A stretch of 64,000 nt of DNA from Apostichopus japonicus (lineage: Eukaryota; Echinodermata; Holothuroidea; Aspidochirotida; Stichopodidae), in the NCBI RefSeq assembly GCF_037975245.1, contig NC_092568.1, forward strand, positions 21,292,501-21,356,500. Reading direction: 5' to 3'. The first letter of the stretch is position 1; every line of letters starts with the position of its first letter. The position numbers were made by a program, and so were the translations under genes. A model generated the notes under the pieces. It did no database searches. It saw only the letters and a program-made list of their open reading frames with translations, and was not told where the DNA came from. This document shows, one piece after another, positions 23,849-36,876 of this stretch.

Positions 23849-25180
23849 GTACAATGTTTCTGTATGCTACCGTGCTGGACTAATCTAATCTAACCGTAAT
23901 TGTAGTTACGGACTGTGCGACCCGCATTGTAGTCATTGTCGACGTTGCAATTCGCGGTCCCCCTCAAAATTGTGCAAGGTCGGTAAGAGTGACTCCAAAG
24001 TTTTCCCTTTCAGGCAAACCAATAAAGGAATGAACCATTGAAAATGGTCACCATCCCAAGAACACTACCAAGCTAGTCGTATACGTTAGTGAGTTCCCTT
24101 CCTCAGCAACATGTTGCTGAGCAGAATGACAAACTTTCAAACAAAACTAAAGCCGTTTCCAGTGATTATTAGGGTTAAGAGCATCTTAAAAAAGAAGCAC
24201 CCCCACCCCCATATTGCCTGTTCGCACTTTCGGTGTTCACCCTTCACCCCGCAAGCGAAAATGTCGAACTCCTTGTCGGCGCCGACAGAAGAAACAATGA
24301 TGATAACTGATAATATGCTGAAACAAGCATTACATTAGGTCAATTTAGCTCCTTTTTCAGACAATGGTTAAGTTTACGAGAGGATATACACTACTCTAAT
24401 TTATGGTGTGATACCTTTAATATGGGTTATGCTTTGCCTATCTTACAACAACAATCTAACTCTATTTTTGGTACCTTGTTTGTTGTTTTCGGATCACGTT
24501 TGGGGGAGGGGCAGTCGAACCCCCCCCCCCACACACACGAACAAAGCACACATTAAAAAAGAAACGGCAGTGTAGCTAGCTCGCCGAGCAATCATGAATA
24601 CTCCGCGCTAGTATTAACGTAATATAGAACCAAGACCAGCCAACTTGTCAATCCTTAGCTAGTTTAGTATTTTTTATATTTGCGATTAGTCGACAACCCG
24701 GTAATACATTGATCGCCTGTATCGTATTTGACTGATTAGATAGGTACAATCAGTAAACAATGACTGATACTGTCAGACCCCTTCAGCGATGGCTTATCAA
24801 GTAGCTAGTAAACAAGAACAGCAAGCAATCACATTATTCTCTGGATATCTTGTTAACTCGAGACCTTTAATGCTCCAAAGAATTATCTTATGTTTATTGG
24901 TTGGAAACGTGGCTTCAGTCAGACTCGGTCATATGATTACCCCCATTGACTTACACGCTTAGTCGTCATGTGTAAGTAATGTGGTCGCTTAGTCCTTGTA
25001 GAAGTTCTCATTAACCCCCCCCCCTCCCCTCCCCCCACTGGATAGCTGACATTGTTTTGTCCATTCGTGGCATCTTCAGTTTTTCCGTGTTAGGACCATG
25101 TAATTGTTTGTTTGTTTTTGAGCTGAGAGCATGAAGTTTTCGTCACTTTTAAATCCCTCTTAACTCAGTAGTAAACAATT
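23849..25180. other. unassigned non-coding DNA
   Basis: No supported gene. An ATG at 24261 opens a 25-codon frame beginning MSNSLSAPTEETMM. It is too short to judge. Confidence 0.4.
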
Positions 25181-25183
25181 TTC

Positions 25184-25290
25184 GTAGGGCTGCTCTTGGA
25201 AGGCCTATAAAGTGATCTAACATTGGCTAGCCTAGTTTAGTAGGGCTGCTCTTGGGAGGCCTATTAAGTGGTCTAACATTGGCTAGCCTC
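25184..25290 (+). repeat. 56-bp tandem duplication
   Basis: Two copies begin GTAGGGCTGCTCTTGG at 25184 and 25240 and each ends near CATTGGCTAGCCT. There are a few mismatches. Confidence 0.85.
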
Positions 25291-28280
25291 TATGTTCGCA
25301 CCATCTGTACTTTTATATCTGTACTCGCTGAGATCCAAGCTATTTGATGTCGTATCGAGAGAAAAAAATTCCTGTTGCTTTCAGCAGTTTAACGGATTGA
25401 TATATAGCCTCATCAAGTAGATATCACTAAATATGGATAAGTACATGCTAGAGTATACATGGATAAGTATACAAGCATAAGAATACATAAGTATACATGG
25501 ATAAGTATGCGTGCATGCAACATGTATGTTCTTGTAGGAAATGCCACTCTACAAAGTTATTACATTGGGTGTGTGTGTGCGGGATGGGGGGGGGGGGGGT
25601 GGCAGTCGATAACACTTTAAAACATAAAATGATTGTTTGAAACAGCTGTGTTATACATATGAATTTATCCATGTAGTAGTCATATGTCGTGTTATAAGTC
25701 CTATAGAATCGAATATCTATCAATGACTCACCAGGCAAGGTTTGACCTTTACCCTAATGATGGAAGAGACAATATACTTATAGTACAAGTCATCCAACAT
25801 GAAACAACCACTGACAAAAAAAAAAGAAGAAAAAAAAAAAAAAAAGAGAAAAAAAAGAAGAAATCAGAACTAAGCAATCTTTGTGTTCTTGATGTCGTTA
25901 AATAAGTTTGGTAAACTCAGTTTTATTTCCATGTCTCTTACCATATACAACAATGATAACAATAACAATATGTACTTAATAAATATTTATATGATATTGA
26001 ATATTTAATATAAAGCATGAAAGTAGGATCTTCCAAAGCACCACCACAGTCGAGTACTTAAATCTCCAAAAGGCCCTTTTTGGTTAAAAAAATGTCTGTT
26101 GCACATTCGGTCCATATATCCCTAAAATAAATGCTACTTGTGGTTCGTAGTTTGTTCATGAAGTTGTTGAAGAACTACTAAACTCGTTCGCTCAAAGAGA
26201 CTATTATAAAGTATATTATTAAGAGAAGATTAAACTTGTGAAGCTTCTTTATGTTCTATAAATACCCACCACTCACAAATCACAGAGAGGCTCATCAATC
26301 AAAGTGGCTGGACTTGTTAGTTTAGCATGCAGCAGACTAGATACCTCCTCAAAAATCAGCATGAAATATAGATTATTGTGGTCTCTAATGAAATGTTATA
26401 ATTGGAACTTTTCTCAAACTCCATAACCGATTAATGACTTGGTTCCTCAGTTCAGGCCTATGAATGCTAATCCATGTTATTAATAATTTTCTGATACAAG
26501 CATTGTAATGCTCAGTAACTTCACATTAACAGCACAGAGCCCAAGACATACGGTTGGTGCTGTTGATAGAATGATAAACCTATTTTAAAACATATCATTT
26601 GAAGATATTCAAGTATTATCATTTTTCTATATGTTGTATTTGATTTGAGCTAGCTTCTTTCTCTAGAACTAGACTATAGGAAATAACCCTGCCACTTTAT
26701 AAACCCTCTGATGCTTTTAATCTGAAGGGTGAATTCTAAGGGGGTGGGGGGGGGAGGGGAATTGCAATTACAGAAGTTGTTCATAATGATGTAAGATATA
26801 TCCAAATTATGTTTTTGCCTAAAATAAGAAACGTTTTTACTTTTTGGTCATTTGCTGGAACTTTTCAAAAGTAGTTTTCATCACACCACATCAAACGGCA
26901 ATTTGCAAATAAAACAGTTTGAAAAAAAAATCTCATTTGCCAGTCAGTGTTATAAAGTAATATGTTTGAGAATCATTCATTACTGCCTGCTGGGCCACTC
27001 CAGTCCTTGGATTACGTATCCTGATATTTCAAAACACCTGTAGTCTCGACTACAAACTCGAAGGCTAAGATGAGGACTATAAGCAATGTATATGATACTT
27101 GATTCAGTCGAACACCAGTCTAGAACAAACAAGCAGCTTAAACTAGAAATATTAACAAACTGCACGATGATGTTATCGGCTGATTGTCGACCCCACCACC
27201 CCTCCCCACCCGTTCCATCATTCATTCATATTCCATAACTTTGATATCAAACAATAAACAGTGCTAAACCAAACAAACCTGTTTGGATTCTCTGTGACAA
27301 AGTTTGAAGATTACAGAACGTGTGTACAAAGTGCATTGATAGATTTAAAGATAGCCTTAGGAGGTCATATGTGTCATGAAAGCCAAGCAGATGGCAAACA
27401 GCAAAATGAAAAGAGAAAGAAATAAAACGATAGAAACGAAAGACTTATCGTGAGGCTTGTTTACTCGTAAAGTACCTAAAAGACAATAACAGGAAATGCG
27501 TCTGAACTGTCGAGGACCCCCAGTCGTGGTCAAAGATAGGGTTTATCGTAGAGGACGAGTTATAAAAGAGTATCTCGCTCATCCGTATTTCATTAATAGG
27601 ACTGCTGGATGGTTAATTAAAACAATCCAAATAGGAATTAATAATAAACAAGTTTGACAGCTCAATGCAAAGAAATCAAATGCATACACCCGCACACAAC
27701 CACGCATAGAATTGCAGCAAAGTTAACATACATATCAAAGTAAATGAAGACCTATAATAAACCACTTTAAAATGGGGACTTATATTGGATGTGATTCTCG
27801 CTAACAACAAGAAGGGAAGAAACTGGGTCATGAAAAGTTAACAATTAACTGGAATTTCCTTCTTACATATATATACAACATAACTGATGGTTATTTGTGT
27901 TGAAAACATGTAGCAAACTGGCTTTAATAGTTCAATGGATGTTTTGAGTGTAAATACTCATTATTAAGGTTGGACAATTGGCAACCTCAAAAAGCTGTTT
28001 CAAAGGATTTTAACAAACTTTGGTTTCCCAAATTTTGAATGATATCAGTTTTTTTTTTCCCTTCACATGTTTTGAATGATATCAGATTTTTTGGTTCTTT
28101 TTTGGAATTTTCCATAAAACCTAACATAATATTGCAACATAAGTGTCACTTGTTACATTTTAAAACCATCCTTTCTATTAAAATACAATAAAAAATGATA
28201 ATAAAAAACAGATATGGCAAACACGATGAATCTATTGTAAGAAGTCCTTTGAATTTTGTGACTCTCTGAGCTACATATAT
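25291..28280. other. unassigned non-coding DNA
   Basis: Contains (G)n at 25587-25600, a purine-only A/G tract at 25817-25863 that yields a lysine-rich artefact frame, and a 30-base island near 26284 that recurs at 53414. No supported exon. Confidence 0.5.
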
Positions 28281-28286
28281 TTATAT

Positions 28287-28440
28287 AATATATTAATGTT
28301 TTATATAGTGCTTTATACCAGCAATATAGGTCTCAAAGTGCTTTACAGACGTTATTACCCCTGGTCAATGATGACCTTGTCCCAGAGACAATCCCTCCAG
28401 GAGGCTGCAGTTATATACTGCGCCCAATGACAAGTTACCT
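28287..28440 (-). repeat. LINE/SINE-type 3' tail repeat, minus orientation
   Basis: Read on the minus strand it contains TGTAAAGCACTTTGAGAC and then AAAGCACTATATAAAA. The 'GTAAAGCxCTTTGAGA ... GCxCTATATAA' pattern is common at 3' ends of non-LTR elements and their SINE partners in marine invertebrates. A similar word, TTTATATAGCACTTTGC, sits at 63475-63491. Exact borders and family are not determined. Confidence 0.4.
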
Positions 28441-30059
28441 CACAGGTATGAGCTATCAGAGTCTGTTCTTATCAAACGAGTTCCATTTTGAGACAATTCT
28501 CTTTCAGGTTGGTTTTTTTTTTCTCTTACTTATTACACATGAGGATGTTCTCATTTCATCACACAGCCCCCTCACCGAATCAACCCATCGGAAATAACAA
28601 GTTGCGTTCATTAAAGGTCTGCGTCTGACGACAGAGGAGCTACGCACTCTGTTTTTTAACCTATCCGCCCGCACAGGGTATTGCACGCTGGACTGATTAA
28701 GCCTCGGGTATTGAGGACCTTTTTGGGAATGGTTTGACACGCTGGCTTTCGGCAGTCTTGTGCGTCAGAGGAAATTAACACTTCCCTCCTCGCATCTATG
28801 CTGCAACGGCTCAGAGGTTAAACATCTGATGAGGTTAACAGAAGTTTAAAACAAGTGAAAGGGGGAAATGAAAACCCAGAAAGAAGATTGTTATTATTTA
28901 AGAGGAAATATTTCATACCTTAATTACAACAAACATTCAAATAATGAAAACAAAAGGATCTCTATTATGTTTTGTATGAAAATAAAGATTAAGGGTGTGT
29001 TTTATTATGACAAACTGAAAGTTAACAAGATTGTAGTTGGAAGCCAGCCAAGTCAGAAATTTACGTAGTTATTTTTATAAAGGGGAGCTGCATGTAATCG
29101 ATGTATAGTTAATGAAGTCAAGTTCAATGCTTCTGCAGTCAAATTGGGAGGGTCCTGTGATCAAAATCAATCAAGACTATCTTGACCCACTTTCAGACAT
29201 TTTGTCAAGAACTTAAACAAACAAAAGTATATTAAACAACGAGAGGGTTTGTTCCAAACTAGATCGATCAAACATGCTCGGGGATAATTAATTGCAAGGT
29301 AGTTTGTTAAATTCAGTTGTCAAAGTGTTTATTTCAGTCTTTATGCCAGTCTCAACCACATTCACACCCTCTATCCAAACCTACCCATGACCTCCCCCTC
29401 TCGCCTTTCTCCTCCTCCTCCTCCTCCTCTCCCCTGCCACGCCTCCTCCCAAGAGAACAAGAAAATGAAGTTTACAAAGTATTATCAAAATATTATAAGC
29501 TTATCAAGTTTAACAAAGTTTATCCCTAGATATTTATCCAACTGGACATTATTTTTACCAGAATGAAGCCAAGCAAAATTGGCTTCATTCATCTAGCAGA
29601 TTATGCTAGAATTACTCTAAAATGGGTACAAGAACTGCTGATTGACACATGACACACATGGAACCCGAGTTGCAGGACTGCGAGTCCAACCTTTTGGGAA
29701 GAACGTTACGTTCTTAATAAATTAAAATAACCCTCGAAAAAGGATTACGTACGAACTACGCTTACCCCTACGTAGTCCCTTTTTCCCCTTCTTCAAAGTT
29801 TTGATTGGTTTCTATAGCTTTGTTTACACGGTCCAGGGACACTAAATATGTCACATGCTATGGTTTAGTAGTGGTAAGAGGTGTCTCTTCGTCCTTGGAT
29901 TTTTTTCACTTGACTCTTTGAGATGATTTCATTTATATTTTACAAATAGTTGGCACCAAACCAGGTTCAAAGATTACGTAACAAATTTCCTAAATTATCA
30001 GAAAGTAGTACATGTACTGTAGTGTCGGATAGGAAAAGGTTAATAGTGTAACAATATAT
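28441..30059. other. unassigned non-coding DNA
   Basis: Contains a (CTC)n tract near 29410-29430 and otherwise unique AT-rich sequence. No supported exon. Confidence 0.5.
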
Positions 30060-30067
30060 ACCCAAGG

Positions 30068-30465
30068 CAGTGGTGTAGCCAGACATTTCAAACTGGTGGG
30101 GCACTACTGAGGGGGGGGGGGCACATCACTTAATTAGTTGGGCACAATGTTTGTTTGTGAATGCCATCCTGGGTGAGTGGTCTAAGGGGAGGTGGTGTCC
30201 CCTCCCCTTTGAGAAATGTTTGATTAATTAAGGGTTCTTAGATGCAACCTGGTGCTATATTTTGAAACTTGAAGTAACTTTATGTTCAAGAATTTTGAGC
30301 TTAGAATGTCCGATATTTAAGTTTTTAATTGAGGCAGATAAAGTTTTTGTTTGAGTATTTTTTTGTAACACTACAAGTCGCATTTGGGGGGGGGGAGGGG
30401 TCACAATTTGTTTGGCGGAGGGCACATGCCCCCTCCCCACAGGCCACCCCCTGGCGATGCCACTG
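30068..30465. mobile_element. hAT-like MITE, CAGTGGTGTAGCC termini
   Basis: The left end CAGTGGTGTAGCCAG and right end CTGGCGATGCCACTG are inverted repeats with two mismatches. The exact octamer ACCCAAGG flanks both sides (30060-30067 and 30466-30473). GGGCAC words and G-runs lie under both ends, as in the element at 221-549. It is 398 bp with no transposase frame. Confidence 0.9.
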
Positions 30466-30750
30466 ACCCAAGGTATGTACAGGGAGTCCCATGAGTGTTC
30501 GAGAATGCATTTCCACTCATGATTTTTTTATTCATAACAGCATGTATATCTCCATGGAAACCACATAGTCTCTGTTAGTAAGTGATCCATCTTCGTATAC
30601 ACATCTCTGATAATTTCTGGCAGAGTGGAGCTTTTTGACGTCTATCTGTCACCACCCTAAAGTTTTATCTCCTGAATTTCCATGAAAAGATTATACCATT
30701 GGCAGCAGCAAAGCTTGTTGTGTTAAAACTTTCGTCAATTATTTTTTCAG

Positions 30751-30978
30751 CTTTCTGTTCAGGCATTCTGCGATATGGCCAGTTTTTTTCTTTTTTTCTT
30801 CTTACAATGGTACAATATCTCGATAAAACAAAATATCATTGGAAGGTCTGATATATCGCATGTCAGATCACAGAAAATAAGCATTCTTTCATGGAGTCCC
30901 AATCACGTCCTGAAAACTGAGAGATTTCTAATTACGGTATCTGTCTTACAAGCCGATCCTGTTATTATCACTATTTTG
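30751..30978 (+). CDS. candidate internal exon, family unknown
   Basis: The possible acceptor is AATTATTTTTTCAG (AG at 30749-30750) and the donor TTTTG^GTAACT (GT at 30979). One frame stays open throughout, 76 codons, phase 0 to 0. The second half reads like structured protein, for example SQKISILSWSPNHVLKTERF then LITVSVLQADPVIITIL, alternating as in beta strands. The first half crosses a pyrimidine tract giving an implausible phenylalanine run, so the true start may be further right, such as after GGAAG at 30842-30846. I do not recognise it. The candidate at 31476 is compatible in phase. Confidence 0.22.
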
Positions 30979-31475
30979 GTAACTTAAGTTTCCAACTTTC
31001 AACAATGGGTAAACTAGTTTCATTGATTTGAGAAGAGTAAATTGTGGTTTTTCTATCATTGAGAAAGTTTTTGGTTCCATTCTACTTTAGAAAAGTAGAA
31101 TTTTTTTTATAACCACTGATAACATATAAGGATAACTAATGTTCCTGATCTGCTGATTAATCAAGCACGTACGTAACATAGCAGGTATGCAGCTCCATGA
31201 ATGATGGTGGCACCAGTATGGCTTCCCTACACTCCTTGAGAATTGCCATGTTTTATGGCTCGATTGGTGATATGGAGGAAAAGACCTACCTGGTATAATA
31301 ATGCTTTAATCATATTAAGTGAACCACACTGCCTTGGCCTATGAGGACTGTCTATGACTTTGTCCTTCCCCTCCTCCCCCCTTCCCCCTTTCCTTGCAAA
31401 CATCCTCAAATAATTTAATTTCATAGTTCAAATGTAAAACTTAATCAGTTTCCAAATTTTATGTTTTTTTTTTAG

Positions 31476-31602
31476 CCGGCCTGCCCCGGCCTGTCAATGT
31501 TCAAGTTACATTGCGAATGGATTATAACATTAAAATGTAACAGATCCAAAAAATATGACCGGAGTGTGTCCCATCGAAATCATCAAATCTTGTTGTGTGT
31601 TG
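31476..31602 (+). CDS. candidate internal exon, frame uncertain
   Basis: The acceptor is strong by eye: an unbroken T-run ending TTTTTTAG (AG at 31474-31475), followed by an unusually GC-rich start. In the frame continuing from 30978 the exon reads PACPGLSMFKLHCEWIITLK and onward for 42 codons to the donor GTTG^GTAACC. An alternative frame gives GLPRPVNVQVTLRMDYNIK with a donor at 31537. Two readings cannot both be right, so this is an exon-like island only. No family is recognised. Confidence 0.18.
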
Positions 31603-31761
31603 GTAACCCTATTGTGCAACCTGATCAAACCTAAATTTAATATATGACACATAAGCAGGCATAGGGGTATATTTAGAAAGGATTAAATGTATTGCAGACT
31701 CATTTTGAACTTGGTCCTGTAACCAATGGTCTGATCAAGTGTTTCAAGGGGAATTGGTAGT

Positions 31762-31799
31762 GGGGGAGGGGAAGGGTGGGGGAGGGAAGGGAGGCAGGG
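31762..31799 (+). other. G-quadruplex-type motif
   Basis: Runs of three to five G separated by one or two A or T bases. It fits the intramolecular quadruplex pattern. Confidence 0.55.
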
Positions 31800-32318
31800 T
31801 GAAAGGAGAAACAGGTAATTGAATCTTTTATAATGTACCAAGAACATACATCCTGGACTGGGGGGGGCAAAGTATGTGTGGTTGTGACCCATGTCCTGGA
31901 CTAGGGTAGCAAACTTTTAGTTTGATCAAGTTTCCATTTTCCTTTTCCAGAGCTTATCAAATATGATGGATAGTGTTGACTGTTCAGCCTTATAAAAAAT
32001 GATGGAAGACCCTTCAAACCCTTAGTTTACCTCCTGGTAAATCGAACACAGGCCCGCAAAACCGATAGCTAAGAAAGCTATGTCAAGTTTTTATTTGGAG
32101 GAATTTGAACCATTCTTCTTCTGAGCTTGCAGGATGATCAGATCAAGAAGGGGATGGTGAATGATTTGGTGGTTTTGGGGTCAGACAAATCACACAACAA
32201 TGGCTGGAGATACAATTGTCCTAGACACTTCATGTCCATAACACAACTTAGACTGTAAAATATTTGACATAGAGTTCACCTGCCAAATGATATATCTCCT
32301 ATAAAATACATGTGCAGG

Positions 32319-32716
32319 GAAGTCACCCCCCCCCCCCAACAGCATGACCAAGGTTCATGCTTTGGCCCTGTGAAAAGTACTGAAACAATTAGATCGGAAC
32401 GTCTGAGGGAACATGAGCGAATAAATTGCCTTGCCCCATTTTGAGGAGTCTGGTGAAATGGTTTTCAGTTTAGTTCAAGAAAGTCCCCCCCCCCCCCTCC
32501 TTCAAATAGCATGACTTAGGGTCATGCATTGTCCGTGTGGGAAGTAGTGAAACAATTAGTTTGAACTTTCGAGGCATCAGCGATCTTAGCTAAGGCTATT
32601 GATGTAAGGTGCCTTGCTCAAGTTTGAACTTTCGAGGCATCAGCGATCTTATCTAAGGCTATTGATGTAAGGTTCCTTGCTCAATTTTGAGTAATCTTGT
32701 GAAATGGTTTTCCTAC
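32319..32716 (+). repeat. imperfect duplication with an internal 63-bp tandem repeat
   Basis: A module running from a C-run after AAGTC, through an AGCATGAC word and AAACAATTAG, to GTGAAATGGTTTTC occurs at about 32319-32475 and again at 32483-32716. In the second copy a 63-base piece starting AGTTTGAACTTTCGAGG is itself doubled (32558-32620 and 32621-32683). Confidence 0.8.
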
Positions 32717-33421
32717 TTAAGATGCCATTTCTGTAAATTTCCAAGCTGTTGCATCAAGGTCTATATTCCTAATGTGCATATGAACTGGGCAGCAACCACT
32801 ATTTTTTTTTGACTGCAGGTAGGGGCAGGAGGGGACTGGGAATAAGATATTATCATCCAGGGGAGGGATCTAAGGGGAAGGATGGGCCTCCTCATGTCAG
32901 AAATTCTGGTATATTGGACGGTGCTTAGATGCAAAATGATGAGCAGTATTTGCAATTTTTGATATAATTTTTTGACTGGTCATGTTGTATCTCACATACA
33001 TGTTATATATTTATGTACTGTATACTAGGATTTCTATGTAAATATTCTGTCTGCCAATGGGGGCAGGGGCAGTAATTATTTTATTTTCACCAAGTGATTA
33101 TAGGTTAAATAATATTGATACCATCGCTATACTTAGTGGGCAAGAGTACAAACTATGGTGAGAATATAACCTGCAGCTTTGAAAACTCTGATGCAAATGT
33201 TTTTTATGGATAACTATGTTCCTTGTGATAAAACACCTCCATAAATTTTACACAACTCAAAATCAATGTTGGTAAATACCAATATCCATCCATTAGTAAG
33301 CTACCTGGTTACCGAGAGATCTATTATTCTTGCTTCTGGTGCCGATTTCAAAAACTCAAAACTTGTATAGTTCCTGGAGACAGTCTGCAACCCTAATCCT
33401 CTCCATCTGCAGGTCATCCCC

Positions 33422-33511
33422 TCTGTCCAGAGCCGTACCTCCGTCTCTGCCAGCCAGGGCTCATCTCCAGACCCCCCCTCCCCCATGACACCATTTATTT
33501 GATCACAGAAT
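33422..33511 (+). CDS. exon-like island, frame and strand ambiguous
   Basis: The acceptor is good by eye (CCTAATCCTCTCCATCTGCAG; AG at 33420-33421) with a branch-like CTAAT, followed by locally GC-rich sequence. One frame reads VIPSVQSRTSVSASQGSSPD and ends at TGA 33509-33511 as a possible last exon. A second frame is open to a TAG, and a minus-strand frame is open over 33301-33552 with a possible donor. Because three readings are open, coding status is unproven. No family is recognised. Confidence 0.15.
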
Positions 33512-33559
33512 TTCAATTTTAGAAGGTTCAAAATTATTGTAGGTCGTCTCACTGGTCTG

Positions 33560-34550
33560 CTATTCTAGACTTCATGGAAATCTTGCAACAGGAGTTTCGA
33601 TTTACATAATGAGGTGTTGTAGATGCATCACGAAGTTCTGAAGAAAAAAAAAATGGAAGGAAGGAAAACCTTTAAAACTAGCTATAACCTCACCTTTCCC
33701 ATCCATCAAGTTTTTGCCAGGCTGACCAAATACTAGAAAGATATAACCGTAAAACATTTGGAATGGAGGAGTTGGATGGGATGATAAGAAGGGGGGGGGG
33801 ATGCAGCTAAAAATGCATTTCTAGTGAAGAACACATTTTATGTGTGCCACACTATTTAAAAGTTGGCAACTAAACAGGATGCCAAAATTTGACACCAAAT
33901 GAATATTCATTGGCTGATTTACAAACAACTCCTATCATTTCAGTTTATATTAAATTACCAGTCTTATATTCCGGAGGCGCTGCTCCTCAAAGATTAGAAA
34001 TTGATTTTAGTCTCCCGTCTGACTATCAGTTCAGCGATAACATTTCTCCAAGTCTTCACAACAAGTAATTCAATACATATACTTTTAATGATATATCAAA
34101 ATAGCATGTTTGCAGTGTATTTAGAATGTGAACAGGACAAAATGCTATTGGAATTCATTCTAAGGTGTATCTGTTTCAAAGTCACTCAAATGTTATTTGA
34201 AAGAGAATTGATAAACCAATGGGTACAGAAGAGGAACAGCCAAGTCCTGGACTGAGGATCGGTGCCAATCACAGCTTTAAAAGGAGCTCGCATTAAATTT
34301 TAAAGAGGAATCTCTTGAAAATGGAGACAGCAGGAAAACAAAAATCCTAACCTAATTTTTCTTTCCTGTTTTTGTAGGCCTTTGAATACATCAAAAAGGA
34401 ACATTTTTGGCTTAAAGTCAGTTTGTTTTTAATGTTTGTCACCCTCTTCAGAGTTAAGTACAATTGCAATGAGAGTTTATGCACAGTAGAGTGAACTCAA
34501 TGGCCAGTTTACAAGTTTATAAAAAGTACCAGTTGCGACTGCAGGACAAC
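33560..34550. other. unassigned non-coding DNA
   Basis: One G-run near 33791. No supported feature. Confidence 0.5.

Positions 34551-34553
<3 letters not shown>

Positions 34554-34600
<47 letters not shown>
34554..34600. repeat. (TA)n microsatellite
   Basis: About 23 TA units, uninterrupted. Confidence 0.95.
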
Positions 34601-34603
<3 letters not shown>

Positions 34604-36670
34604 GTGCTCAATGTTTAAATATACACTTTTTGACTTTTGACCAAATTTTGAGTGCTTGCACTTCATAATTTATGTATGATTGAAGTAGACATGCAGTGTA
34701 CTAAACATGCAATATTGCTGTTTACTTCAAATGTTAGAATAACACCAAAAAAGGCAAGGGCTATAAAAGTCAACGAGGCAGTCACAAACGGAACCGAACA
34801 GTCGCACTTAAAGTACCGGAAAGGTTGACAAACTCGAAGGACATAATAGGTTTTATTTGATGCTTGCACTGGATTTGTTTATCTCTACCAGTCAGAAAAC
34901 AAAAACAAAAATATACAGGAATGCAACAACAGCAAAAAAAGAAGAAAGAAAAAATATGAAATAGAAAAACCGCAAAGGAATCGAGGGTTCACAATAACTA
35001 CAAACTTCATGCTTGGAGGGTCACCATTGTTTGTATCATATGACTCAGCTAGACTATTGAGAATGATGCATTATGGGTATTCAAACAAATAGTTAACTCT
35101 CCAAACAAAAAACAGCAAATACTGTGACTCTTAACTTTGTAAAATATTAACTGAAAATTAAAAGCCTTGATATCCCCCCTCCCCCCCCTCAAAAAAAAAA
35201 AAATCTGTGTGTTTGCAATGGGCCAATAACTTAAGCAATAAAGTTCTATTCAGTAAATTAAAGGGGGAAATACAGTAACGCTACTTCTGAGAAATTGTGC
35301 AGTTAACAATGGGAAGTCCTAACAACAGAATATAGGAATTAATAACAACGATATTGAAAAAAAGAAAAGAAAAAAAGGAGAAAGAGCGGGGTAAAAGCAA
35401 AAATTGTAAGGTTTTTGTATCCTGTTTACCTGTAATTGATCAATGTCAGTAGAAGAATAGGCCTTTTAAAACTCACATTTGTTGATATAACTTTTCAATT
35501 AGAACTGCAGATACTGGCCAAAATCAGAATGAATTATTGTTAAGGTAGTCAGATATTTAAGATGGATATTGTGGTCAACCTTGTTACAGCTATTATTTCA
35601 TTTAATTTATTTGTTTCTCCTCAAGATACAGGTGTTACAGTAAATAAATACTGACATAAATAAAAAATACAACGAGAAAGTAAAATGGCTTAGAAAACCT
35701 TGACGAGTAGCTATTAGTGCAACAACTGTATAAACGTTTGTAATTTTTCATTGTTTTAACAGAGAACGATTTGGGAATTGTGAACTTGCTGCTGTTTGAA
35801 TCAATGTTCCTCTCCATTTTACCAAACCAATCAAGAAATACTCGAAACAAGATAATTTAAGATATCCTCCTGAAACTTTTGAGCTGATTAACGAGTACCT
35901 TTTATGAATTTGACTGGATTCTGATTTTTTATATTTTTTTGCCTTCTAGACCCTTTTTTGCATATCACCAAATATTACCAAATTTGGTAAATTTTGGACG
36001 AATTTGAATCTTGACACTCTGACATAAGCCAAGCTAATGACTTATATTGTTTTGGGGAATTTTGTATGAAATAGTATCACCAAATTTAAAACAATCAATT
36101 CTAAAGGCTGTTTTAAAATTGTTTTACATAATGTCACTTCACCGACAGAACTTCATTAAATGGAGACTTTACTCTGCAATTCCTGTTACCCTTTGCAAAA
36201 TGAATGTTTGTTACAAAGATTCATGTAAGTGGGCCATTTCTGTAAATGATGGTGGACAGAAATGCACGTTCTTTGGTAAGGCGAAGAGATGAATTGCTAA
36301 AATTCTTCACAAGCCAGTCCGCTGTTTTGAAAAGTGGCAAAATAATTAATTTTACTGGAAGAGGGGTTGAAATATTTATTCAGTTCAGCCAGAGTTTTCT
36401 TAAAATTGTCTCTAAGACTGTTGGACAACGTACCTTCCCCCCTCCCCATATCACCCAACCCTTCATTCTGCTCACATACACACACACATACATTTGTGTT
36501 ACCCAGTAAGTATTATACTGGAGGGTTAAACTAGCAAATAAATCGAGCCACTTATATTTTCCTCATGCATGTGGAAGACAAATGAATGTGTTACATGTAC
36601 TCCAATACACAGTAAGTTGGTTAATCATGAATGCGTGTGTGTGTGTGAGAGTAGGGTGAGGGGTAGGATG
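34601..36670. other. unassigned non-coding DNA
   Basis: AT-rich sequence with A-rich and A/G-rich tracts. Short frames have no splice or motif support. Confidence 0.5.
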
Positions 36671-36675
36671 ATTAA

Positions 36676-36705
36676 GGGGGGATGGGGGGGGGTGGGGATG
36701 GGGGT
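36676..36705 (+). other. G-quadruplex-type motif
   Basis: G6, G8, G4 and G5 runs separated by one or two bases. Confidence 0.55.
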
Positions 36706-36876
36706 TGGAAGGACAAGGAAGACCTTGAAAGAATTACTATTCACAATTGATCCTACAGTTAAGGTCCTTCATTATTTATGTTTCCATACAGTGCTATATG
36801 ACATTGACATTCAATATAGTTAACACTTTTTGACTGTTATTATTGTTGTTTTTTTCCTTCTTTCTTTTCATGTTAG

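Noticed and set aside
25684-25905. Lysine-rich 73-codon frame
   Set aside because: It is the translation of an A/G-only tract.
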